Made by a program: the position numbers and the translations under genes. A model generated the notes under the pieces. It saw only the letters and a list, made by a program, of their open reading frames with translations, searched no databases and was not told the origin of the DNA. Below, in pieces: positions 37,470 to 45,871 of a stretch of DNA of 62,519 nt. This DNA is from Clostridia bacterium DTU025 (GTDB taxonomy: Bacteria; Bacillota; DTU025), in assembly GCA_001513145.1 (NCBI GenBank), contig LFSP01000041.1:16405-78923 (forward strand), read 5' to 3'. Position 1 is the first letter of the stretch, and every line of letters starts with the position of its first letter.

Positions 37470-38594
37470 ATGAGACCCACCTGGGTCGAAGTGGATACTG
37501 ACGCCATAGCCGACAATCTTCGGGTGGTCAGAAACGCCCTGCCCCAGGGGGCGAAGGTGATGGCGGTGGTGAAGGCCGACGGCTACGGCCATGGCGCCGT
37601 GCCGGTGGCACAGGCGGCGATAGAAGCGGGAGCGGAGTTCCTTGGAGTTGCCCTGGTGGAAGAGGGAATAGCCTTGCGCCGGGCGGGCATAACCCGCCCG
37701 ATACTATATATGGAAACGCTCTTTCCGTGGCAAGCGTCGGAGCTGGTGGAGGCTGGGCTCACCGCCACAGTCGCCAGCTTCGAGTGCGCCGACCTGCTGG
37801 AGGAGGCCGCGGCCAGGTTGCGGCGGAAGGTGCCTGTCCACATTAAGGTCGACACCGGCATGGGACGTCTGGGCCTTTCGCCCTCCGAGATCCCCGCGCT
37901 GGTCGCCCACGTCTCACGCCTTCCCCACCTTGAGCTGGAGGGAATCTTCACCCACTTGGCCTGCGCCGAGTGCGACGACGACATCACCCGCCAGCAGCTG
38001 GGCAAGTTCTCCGACCTTCTCGACCAGCTCAAGCGCGAAGGCTACGACATCCCCATAGCCCACGCCGCCAACAGCGCCGCCGCGATGCAGGTGGCCGATT
38101 CCGCCTTCGACATGGTCAGAGTCGGCGCCGCGATGTACGGCATATCGCCGAACGGAACAGGCCCGTTGTATCCAGGCCTAAGACCTGCGCTCTCCTTCAT
38201 CACCAAGGTATCTTACGTGAAGACTGTATGCGCCGGCACCACCGTGAGCTACGGCGCCACCTACAGGTGCCGCTGCACCGAAACCATAGCCACGCTCCCT
38301 GTGGGCTACGCAGACGGCTACTCCAGGGCGCTCTCGTCCAAAGGACAGGTGATCCTGGGCGGCCAGCGCCGGCCCATCGTTGGCCGAGTCTGCATGGACC
38401 AGACCATGATAGCCGTCCCCCCCGACGTGCCCGTGCGCGTTGGCGACGAGGTGGTGCTCATCGGCGCTCAGGGGTCGGAGCGCATAACGGTGGAGGAGGT
38501 CGCGGCCATTACGGGCACCATAAGCTACGAGGTGGTCTGCAGCATCTCGAAGCGGGTGCCCCGGGTGTACACCGGAAAGCAACAGGGCATCTAG
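37470..38594 (+). CDS. alr: Alanine racemase
   Basis: 374 residues; PLP enzyme making D-alanine for peptidoglycan. PLP lysine Lys35 in VVKADGYGHG and the second catalytic base Tyr261 in TVSYGATYR are present; GYADGYSRAL near 279 and GRVCMDQTM near 307 are conserved. ATG 37470 comes 7 bases after the nnr stop. Confidence 0.98.
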   Translation: MRPTWVEVDTDAIADNLRVVRNALPQGAKVMAVVKADGYGHGAVPVAQAAIEAGAEFLGVALVEEGIALRRAGITRPILYMETLFPWQASELVEAGLTATVASFECADLLEEAAARLRRKVPVHIKVDTGMGRLGLSPSEIPALVAHVSRLPHLELEGIFTHLACAECDDDITRQQLGKFSDLLDQLKREGYDIPIAHAANSAAAMQVADSAFDMVRVGAAMYGISPNGTGPLYPGLRPALSFITKVSYVKTVCAGTTVSYGATYRCRCTETIATLPVGYADGYSRALSSKGQVILGGQRRPIVGRVCMDQTMIAVPPDVPVRVGDEVVLIGAQGSERITVEEVAAITGTISYEVVCSISKRVPRVYTGKQQGI

Positions 38595-38621
38595 CTGCAC
38601 AATGCCATCTTGTCCACTGGT

Positions 38622-38650
38622 TGACATGCCTTTTGGCACGTAGATATAAT
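38622..38650 (+). promoter_or_regulatory. Consensus promoter for the EndoAI/EndoA pair
   Basis: TTGACA (38622-38627), exactly 17 bases, TATAAT (38645-38650): both hexamers perfect. It lies 28 bases before the antitoxin start and after alr, giving the toxin-antitoxin pair its own strong transcription. Confidence 0.85.
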
Positions 38651-38677
38651 GGCCTTGAGCGCGGGAGGTGCATTGGC

Positions 38678-38950
38678 GTGGCCCAAACCAAGCGGATCGC
38701 GGTTACCGTCCCCAGGGGGCTGCTGGAGGAAGTGGATTCCTTCGGCGCACGTAACGGCCTCAATCGCAGCGAAGTGGTCCGCAGGGCCATCCGCCTCCTC
38801 GTGGCTGAGGGTGCACGCTCCCAGATGATGCAGCTTATGGCCGCCGGGTACGCTCAGATGGGCGAGATCAACCTCGCCACTGCGCGGGAATGCGCAGCGG
38901 CTGACGAGGAAGCTTACAGCGTCTACCAGCGGTGGCTTGAGAATGGCTGA
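38678..38950 (+). CDS. ndoAI: EndoAI-like ribbon-helix-helix antitoxin
   Basis: 90 residues. The N-terminal half (KRIAVTVPRGLLEEVDSFGA, then NRSEVVRRAIRLLV) is a ribbon-helix-helix DNA-binding fold; the C-terminal half (QLMAAGYAQMGEINLATARE) resembles the toxin-binding part of B. subtilis EndoAI (YdcD). GTG 38678 lies 7 bases after GGGAGGTG. The gene overlaps the toxin start by 8 bases. The same frame is open through alr, which is a by-product of GC-rich DNA. Confidence 0.93.
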   Translation: MAQTKRIAVTVPRGLLEEVDSFGARNGLNRSEVVRRAIRLLVAEGARSQMMQLMAAGYAQMGEINLATARECAAADEEAYSVYQRWLENG

Positions 38951-39302
38951 TAGTCAGGTACGACGCGGCGACATCTTCTACGCCGACCTGAACCCGGTGG
39001 TCGGGTCTGAGCAGGGCGGGATCAGGCCTGTGCTGGTGCTGCAGAACGACGTCGGAAACGACTACAGCCCCACCACCATCGTCGCGGCTGTGACCAGCAG
39101 GATCCGCAAAGCCAAGCTCCCTACGCACGTGGAGCTTCCGGCCTCGTCAGGGATCCTCCCCGTCGACTCGGTGATACTCACCGAACAGATTCGCACCATC
39201 GACCGTTCCAGGCTCAGGCAGAAGGTGGCCAGCCTCGACCCGCAGGTCATGGAGAAGGTTAACCGGGCCATCGAGATAAGCCTCGGACTAGTAGATATCT
39301 GA
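38943..39302 (+). CDS. ndoA: EndoA/MazF endoribonuclease toxin
   Basis: 119 residues. VRRGDIFYADLNPVVGSEQGG (shown by its core RRGDIFYADLNPVVG) and RPVLVLQNDVGN near residue 30, TTIVAAVTSR near 46 and LTEQIRTIDRSRL near 80 match MazF/EndoA, which cuts mRNA at UACAU in Bacillus. Start ATG 38943 inside the antitoxin end implies coupled translation. Confidence 0.96.
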   Translation: MADSQVRRGDIFYADLNPVVGSEQGGIRPVLVLQNDVGNDYSPTTIVAAVTSRIRKAKLPTHVELPASSGILPVDSVILTEQIRTIDRSRLRQKVASLDPQVMEKVNRAIEISLGLVDI

Positions 39303-39348
39303 GAGGGCGTGGCCCTCGAGCCGGCAGCTCGGGCGGCGACCAGCCGCC
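39303..39348. terminator. Two short GC hairpins after ndoA
   Basis: GAGGGC-gtg-GCCCTC (39303-39317) and GGCGGC-gacca-GCCGCC (39332-39348) follow the toxin stop at once. No U-tract is seen; they are plausible but unproven terminators in the 112-base gap. Confidence 0.4.
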
Positions 39349-39414
39349 TGCAGAGGCCGCCGGGCTCGTGAGGACGCCCTGTTCAGTTCGAGCTTGACGG
39401 GAAGGGTGAGCGCC

Positions 39415-40155
39415 GTGAAGCCTGTGATCATCATCAGCGCCGACTGGCGTGAGGAAGCCGGCGGCGCCATCGAGCTTGGCAACTGGTATGTTTCGGCAGT
39501 AATCCAGGCAGGCGGAATCCCCCTGGCGGCACCCCCGTCAGAGGATTTCGACGACTTCGAAAGCGCCGCCAGCGACATATTGAGCGCTGGGTCGGCGTTG
39601 CTTCTTTCCGGGGGGCCCGACGTGGACCCCTGCTTCTTCGGCCAGGGGCCGCACCGCCGCCTCGGGAGGGTCAACCCCGTCCGCGACCAGCTGGAGATGG
39701 CTCTGGCGCGGCACGCGCTGAAGCGGGGCATCCCGGTGCTGGGCATCTGCAGGGGCATGCAGCTTCTCAACGTGGCTGCAGGAGGGGGCCTGGTGCAAGA
39801 CATCCAGTCGTCCATGCCCAAAGCCCTATGCCACTTCGTGCAGGCTCCCAGGGCATATCCCACCCACTGGGTCACCGTCGTTCCAGGCAGCATGCTCCAC
39901 CGCATCCTCGGCCATGATAGGATCCGCGTCAACAGCTTCCATCACCAGGCATGTTCTCCCTTGGCGCCGGGGTTCGTTCAGGCCGCCAGGGCCGACGACG
40001 GTGTGGTGGAGGCCATAGAGCTGCAGCCTGGGCAAGGCCCCTCCCATTTCGCCCTGGGCGTGCAGTGGCATCCTGAATGTATGTTTCGCAAGTTCCCACT
40101 CTTCCTTCGCCTCTTCGAGGCGCTGGTCAAGGCTGCTCAGGGAGGTATGCCGTGA
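39415..40155 (+). CDS. Gamma-glutamyl-gamma-aminobutyrate hydrolase family protein (C26)
   Basis: 246 residues, class-I glutamine amidotransferase-like fold. LLLSGGPDVDPCFFGQ near residue 60, nucleophile Cys in LGICRGMQLLNVAAGG near 112, and His-Pro-Glu in LGVQWHPECMF near 218 give a full triad. Close to PuuD and YvdE-type hydrolases that cut gamma-glutamyl amides; substrate not determinable. I chose GTG 39415 after AAGGGTG over TTG 39394. The stop overlaps the asparaginase start, suggesting a joint role in Gln/Asn or gamma-glutamyl compound breakdown. Confidence 0.88.
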   Translation: MKPVIIISADWREEAGGAIELGNWYVSAVIQAGGIPLAAPPSEDFDDFESAASDILSAGSALLLSGGPDVDPCFFGQGPHRRLGRVNPVRDQLEMALARHALKRGIPVLGICRGMQLLNVAAGGGLVQDIQSSMPKALCHFVQAPRAYPTHWVTVVPGSMLHRILGHDRIRVNSFHHQACSPLAPGFVQAARADDGVVEAIELQPGQGPSHFALGVQWHPECMFRKFPLFLRLFEALVKAAQGGMP

Positions 40156-41216
40156 TGGACTCGGGGAACAACTCGGTCCCGCTGGCAACGGTCACGCGGG
40201 GCGGTATCGTGGAAAGCCTCCACAGAGGCTACGTAGCCGTGGTGGACGCCGCCGGGCGCGTCCTGTGGGGAGCGGGCGATCCCTGCCACGTCACTTACTA
40301 TAGGTCGTCCGCCAAACCCATCCAGGCGCTCCCCATCGTGGCTTCGGGTGCCGTGGACCGGTTCGGCATCACCCAGTTGGAGCTGGCCGTCATATGCGCC
40401 TCCCATCGCGGGCAAGACTGTCACGTGGAGGCCGTCAGGAGCATCCTGGCCAAGATTGGGCTTGACGAGTCGTACCTCCTGTGCGGAGTGCACCGTCCCG
40501 TCGACGGAAAGCAAACCCGGCGCCTCATCAGGGAAGGGCGTGAGCCCACGCCGATATACAACAACTGTTCCGGAAAGCACGCCGGCATGCTGGCGTACGC
40601 ACTGCACGTGGGCTACCCCCTTGACAATTATGTAGACGCCCAGCATCCCGTCCAGGTGGACATGCACGCCGCCGTGGCGGAGGTGTGCGGCCTCGCGTCT
40701 GAACAGGTAATCATCGGCGTAGACGGCTGCGGCGTGGCCGTGTTCGGCGTGCCGGTGGCCAACATGGCCTACGCCTACGCCAGGCTGGCGGAGCCGGATG
40801 CCATGCCCCGCCATTTCCATGAGGCTGCGGTGCGGGTCCGGTCCGCCATGATGGAGAATCCCGTGATGGTAGGCGGCGACGGCGATCTTGGCACCAGGCT
40901 CATGCAGGCCTACCCCGGCCGGCTTCTCGCCAAGGGCGGCGCCGAGGGCCTCTTCTGCGTGGCGGCCCTGAAGTTCGGCGTCGGCATCTGCATCAAAGTG
41001 GAAGACGGAAGCCCCAGGGCGCTTCCGGTGATCGTGGCTGAAGTCCTCAGACAGCTGGGCATGGTGGAAGAGGGAGAGCCTCACCCTGAGGCCCTGTCCG
41101 CCATGGCGCCGGTGATTAACCACAGGAAAGAGATTGTCGGCCACTACCAGCCATGTTTTCGCCTGCAGCCCGGGCATGGCCAGCTTGTCCCGCCCGGAGC
41201 CGCGGCTGACTCGTAG
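40155..41216 (+). CDS. L-asparaginase, Rhizobium etli (ReAV) / PF06089 type
   Basis: 353 residues, unrelated to the AnsA/AnsB and Ntn-type asparaginases. Residues matching the characterised R. etli enzyme at a constant +3 offset: Ser51-x-x-Lys54 (RSSAKP), Ser83 (CASHRG), Cys138 and Lys141 (NNCSGKHAG), Asp190 and Cys192 (GVDGCGV). The Cys/Lys/Cys set binds zinc in that enzyme. Product would be aspartate and ammonia. ATG 40155 overlaps the preceding stop and follows GGGAGGT by nine bases. The residue comparison is from memory of the R. etli structure, but the regular offset makes it firm. Confidence 0.9.
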   Translation: MDSGNNSVPLATVTRGGIVESLHRGYVAVVDAAGRVLWGAGDPCHVTYYRSSAKPIQALPIVASGAVDRFGITQLELAVICASHRGQDCHVEAVRSILAKIGLDESYLLCGVHRPVDGKQTRRLIREGREPTPIYNNCSGKHAGMLAYALHVGYPLDNYVDAQHPVQVDMHAAVAEVCGLASEQVIIGVDGCGVAVFGVPVANMAYAYARLAEPDAMPRHFHEAAVRVRSAMMENPVMVGGDGDLGTRLMQAYPGRLLAKGGAEGLFCVAALKFGVGICIKVEDGSPRALPVIVAEVLRQLGMVEEGEPHPEALSAMAPVINHRKEIVGHYQPCFRLQPGHGQLVPPGAAADS

Positions 41217-41244
41217 GGCTGTCCGCATCCTGGCCCGGGGCCGG

Positions 41245-41274
41245 TTTACCGCCGGCGGACGGCTGCAGTATAAT
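41245..41274 (+). promoter_or_regulatory. Promoter of the tsaE-tsaB-rimI-tsaD operon
   Basis: TTTACC (41245-41250), 18 bases, TATAAT (41269-41274). Initiation would fall near 41281, which argues that the in-frame GTG at 41282 is not the tsaE start. Confidence 0.6.
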
Positions 41275-41311
41275 TAGCGATGTGATTCGCAAGCGGGGGA
41301 TAATAGGCGTA

Positions 41312-41785
41312 ATGCGACGTACAATGCGCGTGGCCTCACAGTCGCCTGCCGGCACGGCCGAGATCGGCCTCAAGCTTGGCAGGCTTCTTAGACCCGGCGA
41401 CGTTGTGTGCCTCGTGGGCCCCCTCGGCGCCGGCAAGACGGTCTTTGCCCGCGGGATAGCCAGTGGCCTCGGAGTGGAGCCTTCGGCCGTGAGCAGCCCC
41501 ACCTTCACGCTGGCCCGGGAGTACGCAGGCAGAGTGCCGGTCTACCACCTGGATCTGTATAGGCTCTCCGGACCCGAAGATGTGGAGGACGCCGGGCTCC
41601 ATGAGTACATCGGGGGTGACGGCGTCGCCCTCATCGAGTGGCCGGAGGTTTACGACCCGCTCTCGGGCATGGACAGGCTCGCCGTGACCATAGACGCCCC
41701 CGCTGGCGACGACCGGCGCCACCTGGAGTTTGCCGCGTACGGCGCCCGATACGAGAAGATCCTGGAGGAGATGGACCTTTGCTGA
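41312..41785 (+). CDS. tsaE: tRNA t6A biosynthesis ATPase TsaE
   Basis: About 157 residues. Walker A GPLGAGKT near residue 36, SPTFTLAREY near 60, HLDLYRL near 75 and IEWPE near 102 are the TsaE set. The protein works with TsaB and TsaD to put threonylcarbamoyl on A37 of ANN-reading tRNAs. ATG 41312 is nine bases after GGGGGAT; ATG 41324 is also possible. Confidence 0.95.
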   Translation: MRRTMRVASQSPAGTAEIGLKLGRLLRPGDVVCLVGPLGAGKTVFARGIASGLGVEPSAVSSPTFTLAREYAGRVPVYHLDLYRLSGPEDVEDAGLHEYIGGDGVALIEWPEVYDPLSGMDRLAVTIDAPAGDDRRHLEFAAYGARYEKILEEMDLC

Positions 41786-42510
41786 TGCTCGCTATCGACA
41801 CCTCAACCGCCACAGGCGGCGCGGCGCTCACCCGCGACGGCCACCTGGTGGGCGAGGTCATGCTCAGCGTCAGGGCGGTTCACTCCGAGCGGCTCATGCC
41901 TGCCGTGGAGTGGCTCCTCGGGGCGGCAGGCGTCAGCGTCAGGGAGCTTGACGCCATCTGCTGCGGTGTCGGTCCGGGCTCCTTCACCGGGGTGAGGATC
42001 GGGGTCTCGGCGGCCAAGGCCATGGCATACGCCCTCGATGTCCCGCTGGTGGGCGTGTCCACCCTCGACGCGCTGGCGGCCGGAAGGGCACACGGCAGCG
42101 ACGTCGAGGTTTGGTCACTGATCGATGCGAGGCACGGCCGTTGCTACTCCGCCCGCTACCTGGTGCGGGCCGGCGGGGACCGTCCCGAGCTTGTCAGCGA
42201 CTACGCCATCCGCACCATCGCCGACCTCTCAATCGAGAACCGTTGGGGCCGCTGCCTGTTTGTTGGCGACGGCGCGGTATCGTACCGTGACGACATCCTC
42301 CGTAGCCATGGCGACAGCGCCTGGGTAGCCCCGCAGGCCCTGGCGCTGCTCAGGCCGGTGCAGGTGGCCATGGTCGGCGCCGCGATGCTGGCCGGGGGGA
42401 TCGTCCACAGCCCCGCCACGCTGGTGCCTCATTACCTGAAGGCCTCGGCGCCCGAGGACAAGGCGGCCGGCGGCAATGCGGAAGGCCAAGGGGCGGAGGG
42501 GAAAGCGTGA
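41779..42510 (+). CDS. tsaB: t6A biosynthesis protein TsaB
   Basis: 243 residues. LAIDTSTATGGAAL at the start, HSERLMPAVEWLL near 36 and GVGPGSFTGVRIG near 66 are conserved in TsaB, which forms the dimer with TsaD. TTG 41779 follows GGAGGAG by 8 bases; ATG 41785 leaves a long spacing. It overlaps tsaE by 7 bases. The end is Gly/Ala/Lys-rich and probably disordered. Confidence 0.94.
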   Translation: MLMLAIDTSTATGGAALTRDGHLVGEVMLSVRAVHSERLMPAVEWLLGAAGVSVRELDAICCGVGPGSFTGVRIGVSAAKAMAYALDVPLVGVSTLDALAAGRAHGSDVEVWSLIDARHGRCYSARYLVRAGGDRPELVSDYAIRTIADLSIENRWGRCLFVGDGAVSYRDDILRSHGDSAWVAPQALALLRPVQVAMVGAAMLAGGIVHSPATLVPHYLKASAPEDKAAGGNAEGQGAEGKA

Positions 42511-43055
42511 ACCTGATAGCCACCAGCATGAGCATGGCCGATATCGATGACGTCGTCGAGATCGAGCGCCTGAGCTTTGCCACGCCCTGGAGCCGCGATG
42601 CCTTCGAAGACGAGCTCGCCAGGAACAACATGGCTTCGTATCTCGTGGTCAGAGACGAGCACGGCAGGGCGGTGGCGTATGGGGGCCAGTGGGTGATCCT
42701 GGATGAGGCGCACATCACCAACATCGCAGTGCACCCCGACTTCAGGCGCAGGGGCATCGGCCACAAGCTCATGGTGGCTCTGATGTGCCAGGCCCTTGCC
42801 AGAGGCGCGCGCCGGATGACCCTGGAGGTGCGCGTGTCGAACCTTGCGGCGCAGGCCCTCTATGCGCAGTTGGGCTTCAGGCCGTCAGGGGTGAGGCGCG
42901 GATACTACATGGATACCGGAGAGGATGCCCTGGTGATGTGGCTTGACGACATCGACGCCGCCGTGCGCCGGCGGATGCGTGACGGCGACGCTGAAGGCAG
43001 TGAGGAGATTAGCGCCGGAAAGACCCCGTTGGAGGACTGCTCAGATGAGGGCTAG
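42507..43055 (+). CDS. rimI: Ribosomal-protein-S18-alanine N-acetyltransferase RimI
   Basis: 182 residues with a GNAT fold: ITNIAVHPDFRRRGIGHKLM (residues about 70-90, cited by HPDFRRRGIG) is the acetyl-CoA loop, LEVRVSNLAAQALYAQLGF near 108 is motif B. RimI usually sits between tsaB and tsaD, as here. A 35-residue acidic tail extends past the normal end. GTG 42507 overlaps the tsaB stop (GTGA). Confidence 0.94.
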   Translation: MNLIATSMSMADIDDVVEIERLSFATPWSRDAFEDELARNNMASYLVVRDEHGRAVAYGGQWVILDEAHITNIAVHPDFRRRGIGHKLMVALMCQALARGARRMTLEVRVSNLAAQALYAQLGFRPSGVRRGYYMDTGEDALVMWLDDIDAAVRRRMRDGDAEGSEEISAGKTPLEDCSDEG

Positions 43056-44157
43056 CACAGCCGCGGCCGGCGATAGAGAGACATTGGAGGCCCGCGACGT
43101 ACTGGTGCTGGGCGTCGAGACCAGCTGCGACGAGACGGCAGCCGCCGTGGTCGCCTCCGGCCGTCGCCTGCTGTCCTCTGTGGTGGCATCGCAGATAGAG
43201 ACGCACAGGGTCTACGGCGGAGTGGTGCCTGAGATCGCCTCGCGCAAGCACGTGGAGGCCGTGATACCCGTGGTGGATAAGGCGCTGGCGGAGGCAGGCG
43301 TCAGCCTGGCCGACATCGACGCCGTGGCCGTGACATATGGGCCCGGCCTGGTAGGAGCCCTGCTGGTGGGACTGTCGGCTGCAAAGGGGCTGGCGTACGC
43401 GTGCGGCGTGCCCATGGTGTGCGTGAATCACGTGGAGGGGCACATATACGCCAACTTCCTGGCCCATCCGCACCTGGAACCCCCGCTCATCTGCCTGACG
43501 GTCTCAGGAGGCCACACCGACCTCGTCGTTGTGGAGGGGCACGGCCGTTACCGCATCCTCGGCCGTACCCGCGATGATGCCGCAGGTGAAGCCTTCGATA
43601 AAGTGGCGAGAACCATGGGCCTGCCGTACCCGGGCGGCCCCGCCCTGGAGCGCCTGGCGATTCAAGGCGATGCCAACGCCATCAGGTTCACCCGCTCCCG
43701 AGTGGAGGAGAACCCCTTCGATTTCAGCTTCAGCGGTCTCAAGACGGCGGTCATCAACTACCTTCGCAGGGCCGAGCAGCGTGGGGAAGAGGTGAACCTG
43801 CCCGACTTGGCGGCGAGCTTTCAGCGTGCCGTCGTCGACGAGCTGGCTGACAGGGTGGCTCTGGCGCTGCGCCAGTTCAAGCCCGATACCGTGGCGCTCT
43901 CCGGAGGGGTTGCGTCCAACCGGGCGGTTCGAGATGGGCTGAGTGCCGTGGCGGAGGCCCACGGCGCGACGCTGGTGTTCCCACCGCCGTCCCTGTGCAC
44001 CGACAACGCCGCGATGATCGCCAGCGCAGGCTACTACAGGCTGATGAGGTCGGGCGCGTGCGAGCTCTCCGCCAACGCCATGCCCGGCGCCGACCTTGCC
44101 GATGTGGCCGAGCCTTCTGGCGTAGGCGGCGAGAAGCCCTGGCGTGGTGAAGACTGA
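43045..44157 (+). CDS. tsaD: tRNA N6-threonylcarbamoyltransferase TsaD
   Basis: 370 residues; transfers threonylcarbamoyl from its AMP adduct to tRNA A37. ETSCDETAAAVV near residue 30, the metal-binding HVEGH (His129, His133), YGPGLVGALLVG near 94, TVSGGHTDLV near 150 and the Asp of CTDNAAMIA near 320 are present. ATG 43045 follows GGAGGA by 8 bases. N-terminal (about 20) and C-terminal (about 25) extensions are not conserved. Confidence 0.97.
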   Translation: MRASTAAAGDRETLEARDVLVLGVETSCDETAAAVVASGRRLLSSVVASQIETHRVYGGVVPEIASRKHVEAVIPVVDKALAEAGVSLADIDAVAVTYGPGLVGALLVGLSAAKGLAYACGVPMVCVNHVEGHIYANFLAHPHLEPPLICLTVSGGHTDLVVVEGHGRYRILGRTRDDAAGEAFDKVARTMGLPYPGGPALERLAIQGDANAIRFTRSRVEENPFDFSFSGLKTAVINYLRRAEQRGEEVNLPDLAASFQRAVVDELADRVALALRQFKPDTVALSGGVASNRAVRDGLSAVAEAHGATLVFPPPSLCTDNAAMIASAGYYRLMRSGACELSANAMPGADLADVAEPSGVGGEKPWRGED

Positions 44158-44160
44158 ATG

Positions 44161-44189
44161 CTGAAGGATACGGAAATATGCTGTAGAAT
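44161..44189 (+). promoter_or_regulatory. Possible promoter for the LCP gene
   Basis: TAGAAT (44184-44189) with CTGAAG (44161-44166) 17 bases upstream. Five of six and four of six matches to consensus. The LCP start follows 37 bases later. Confidence 0.4.
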
Positions 44190-44225
44190 ACTTGTAAGGG
44201 CGACTCTGCGCCCAGAGGTGCTGCT

Positions 44226-45098
44226 ATGACAACTAGGCGTCGTGTGTGGGTCAGGGTCGCGTTGGTGGTCCTCGCCGTTCTGGCTGTGGCGGCGATCGCA
44301 GGCTACCTGACCTTTCGGAACTTTACTGCGTTTCCAGGCGAAGCTGACTACTTCTCCGTCCTCCTCATAGGCGAGGACAGGAGCTACCTGCGCAATGGCG
44401 AGGCGGTGTCGGCGCCAGGCAGGATGGATGCCATCATGGTGCTGGCGATGCCGCGCAAGGGAGGCCCTTCGCTCCTGATGTCGATCCCCCGGGATACGCT
44501 GGTGCGCTACCCTGACGGCCAGGTCAGGCGGGTGAACGTTTCCATGGGCGCAGGCGGGATAAGCCTGGCCAGGCAGGTGGTCTCCGAGCTTACCGGCCTG
44601 GAGATGCACAGGTACATGTGCGTGAATTTCGACGGATTCATCCATTTGGTAGATGCCCTTGGGGGTGTAGACATCCAGGTTGACCAGAGGATGCAGTACA
44701 CCGACAGGGCCGGGGGCTACCACATCGACCTTCAGCCCGGCCTGCATCACATGGACGGCGAGACCGCCCTCAGCTACGTGCGCTACCGGAACGATGCGAT
44801 GGGTGACATATCCAGGACCGCGCGCCAGCGACGGTTCCTGATGGCCATCATGCGGGAGCTGGCTTCGCCCAAAGCGGCGCTGGCCCTCCGTGAGATCTGG
44901 GATATGGTAACCGAGTACACTGACACCGACATTACCATGAAGGAGCTGTCGGCCATGGGCTGGAGGCTCCGCAGGATGGACGAAGCCACCCTGAGAACGG
45001 CCACGCTGCCCGGCCACTTCAAGGGTGCGTACTGGGAACCTGACTATGTGGAGATATCCAACCTCATGGCGTCACTTGGCCTTCCAACTGGGCAGTGA
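44226..45098 (+). CDS. LytR-CpsA-Psr (LCP) family wall-polymer ligase
   Basis: 290 residues: N-terminal membrane helix (about 10-29) and an outside LCP domain. FSVLLIGEDRS near residue 43, RMDAIMVLAM near 66, MSIPRDTLV near 85 (the conserved Arg/Asp that contact the pyrophosphate lipid) and ALSYVRYRND near 183 match the family. LCP enzymes attach teichoic acids or other polymers from undecaprenyl carriers to peptidoglycan, which fits with csaB and tagA elsewhere in the window. Confidence 0.93.
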   Translation: MTTRRRVWVRVALVVLAVLAVAAIAGYLTFRNFTAFPGEADYFSVLLIGEDRSYLRNGEAVSAPGRMDAIMVLAMPRKGGPSLLMSIPRDTLVRYPDGQVRRVNVSMGAGGISLARQVVSELTGLEMHRYMCVNFDGFIHLVDALGGVDIQVDQRMQYTDRAGGYHIDLQPGLHHMDGETALSYVRYRNDAMGDISRTARQRRFLMAIMRELASPKAALALREIWDMVTEYTDTDITMKELSAMGWRLRRMDEATLRTATLPGHFKGAYWEPDYVEISNLMASLGLPTGQ

Positions 45099-45121
45099 AC
45101 GAAAGGGGAAGCAGCAGTCTC

Positions 45122-45865
45122 ATGCGAATCGACGTTTCCTTAGCTCCAGGCGAGATCGCAGCTAACGATGTGGCTCAGGCAGTGGTGGTGGTCATCGACG
45201 TGCTCAGGGCGACGTCCACCATCGCCGTTGCGCTGAACAACGGCTGTGAGGAGATCATAGCGGCCGAGAGCATAGAAGAGGCGATCAACATAGCCAGCGG
45301 CTACACCAGATCCGACTACGTGCTTGGGGGAGAGAGGAGAGGCCTTCCCATCGACGGGTTCGATCTGGGCAACTCCCCGTCGGAGTACGTGGAAGCCAGG
45401 GTCCGCGGCAAGAAACTGATACTGGTCACCACCAACGGAACGAGGGCCATAAAGGCGTACGACAACGCGTTCGCCATCTACGCGGCCAGCTTCCTCAATG
45501 CGGACGCGGTGTTCCGAACCCTGCACAGGGCCCACAGGGATCGGGACATCATCCTGGTCTGTTCCGGTCAAGACAGTCGATTCTGCATGGAGGATGCCCT
45601 CTGCGCGGGCCTTTTGGCCTCCAGATTCGGAAATGAACTCGGAGCAACCCTCACTGATTCCGCTAACGCAGCAGCCACTCTCTTCGAAGTCCACAGGGAT
45701 TCCATCCAGCAGGCGCTCGCCGCGTCGAGCCACGGCGCATACCTGATCGGAGTCGGTTACGGGCATGACGTCGAGTACTGCTCGCACCGTTCTGAGATAG
45801 ACGTGGTTCCCAAGGTGTTTGACAGGAGAGTAATAAGAAGGGCTCGGTTGGAGCCGGAGGAGTGA
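45122..45865 (+). CDS. ComB-like 2-phosphosulfolactate phosphatase family protein
   Basis: 247 residues. VVIDVLRATSTIAVALNNGCE near residue 23 (core VIDVLRATSTI), LGGERRGLPIDGFDLGNSP near 70, TTNGTRA near 105 and ILVCSGQ near 145 match ComB. In methanogens this removes phosphate from 2-phosphosulfolactate for coenzyme M; the bacterial family is wide and its role is often not coenzyme M. No comA or comC is in the window. ATG 45122 gives the conserved start MRIDV; GTG 45095 overlaps the LCP stop but has no ribosome-binding site. Confidence 0.85.
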   Translation: MRIDVSLAPGEIAANDVAQAVVVVIDVLRATSTIAVALNNGCEEIIAAESIEEAINIASGYTRSDYVLGGERRGLPIDGFDLGNSPSEYVEARVRGKKLILVTTNGTRAIKAYDNAFAIYAASFLNADAVFRTLHRAHRDRDIILVCSGQDSRFCMEDALCAGLLASRFGNELGATLTDSANAAATLFEVHRDSIQQALAASSHGAYLIGVGYGHDVEYCSHRSEIDVVPKVFDRRVIRRARLEPEE

Positions 45866-45871
45866 GACGGT

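Noticed and set aside
37970-38677. A 326-residue protein including the antitoxin
   Set aside because: The first 236 codons are an Arg/His-rich shadow of alr. GTG 38678 with GGGAGGTG and the consensus promoter at 38622 define the real antitoxin gene.
41282-41311. GTG 41282 as tsaE start
   Set aside because: It falls at the predicted transcription start; ATG 41312 has a spaced GGGGGAT.
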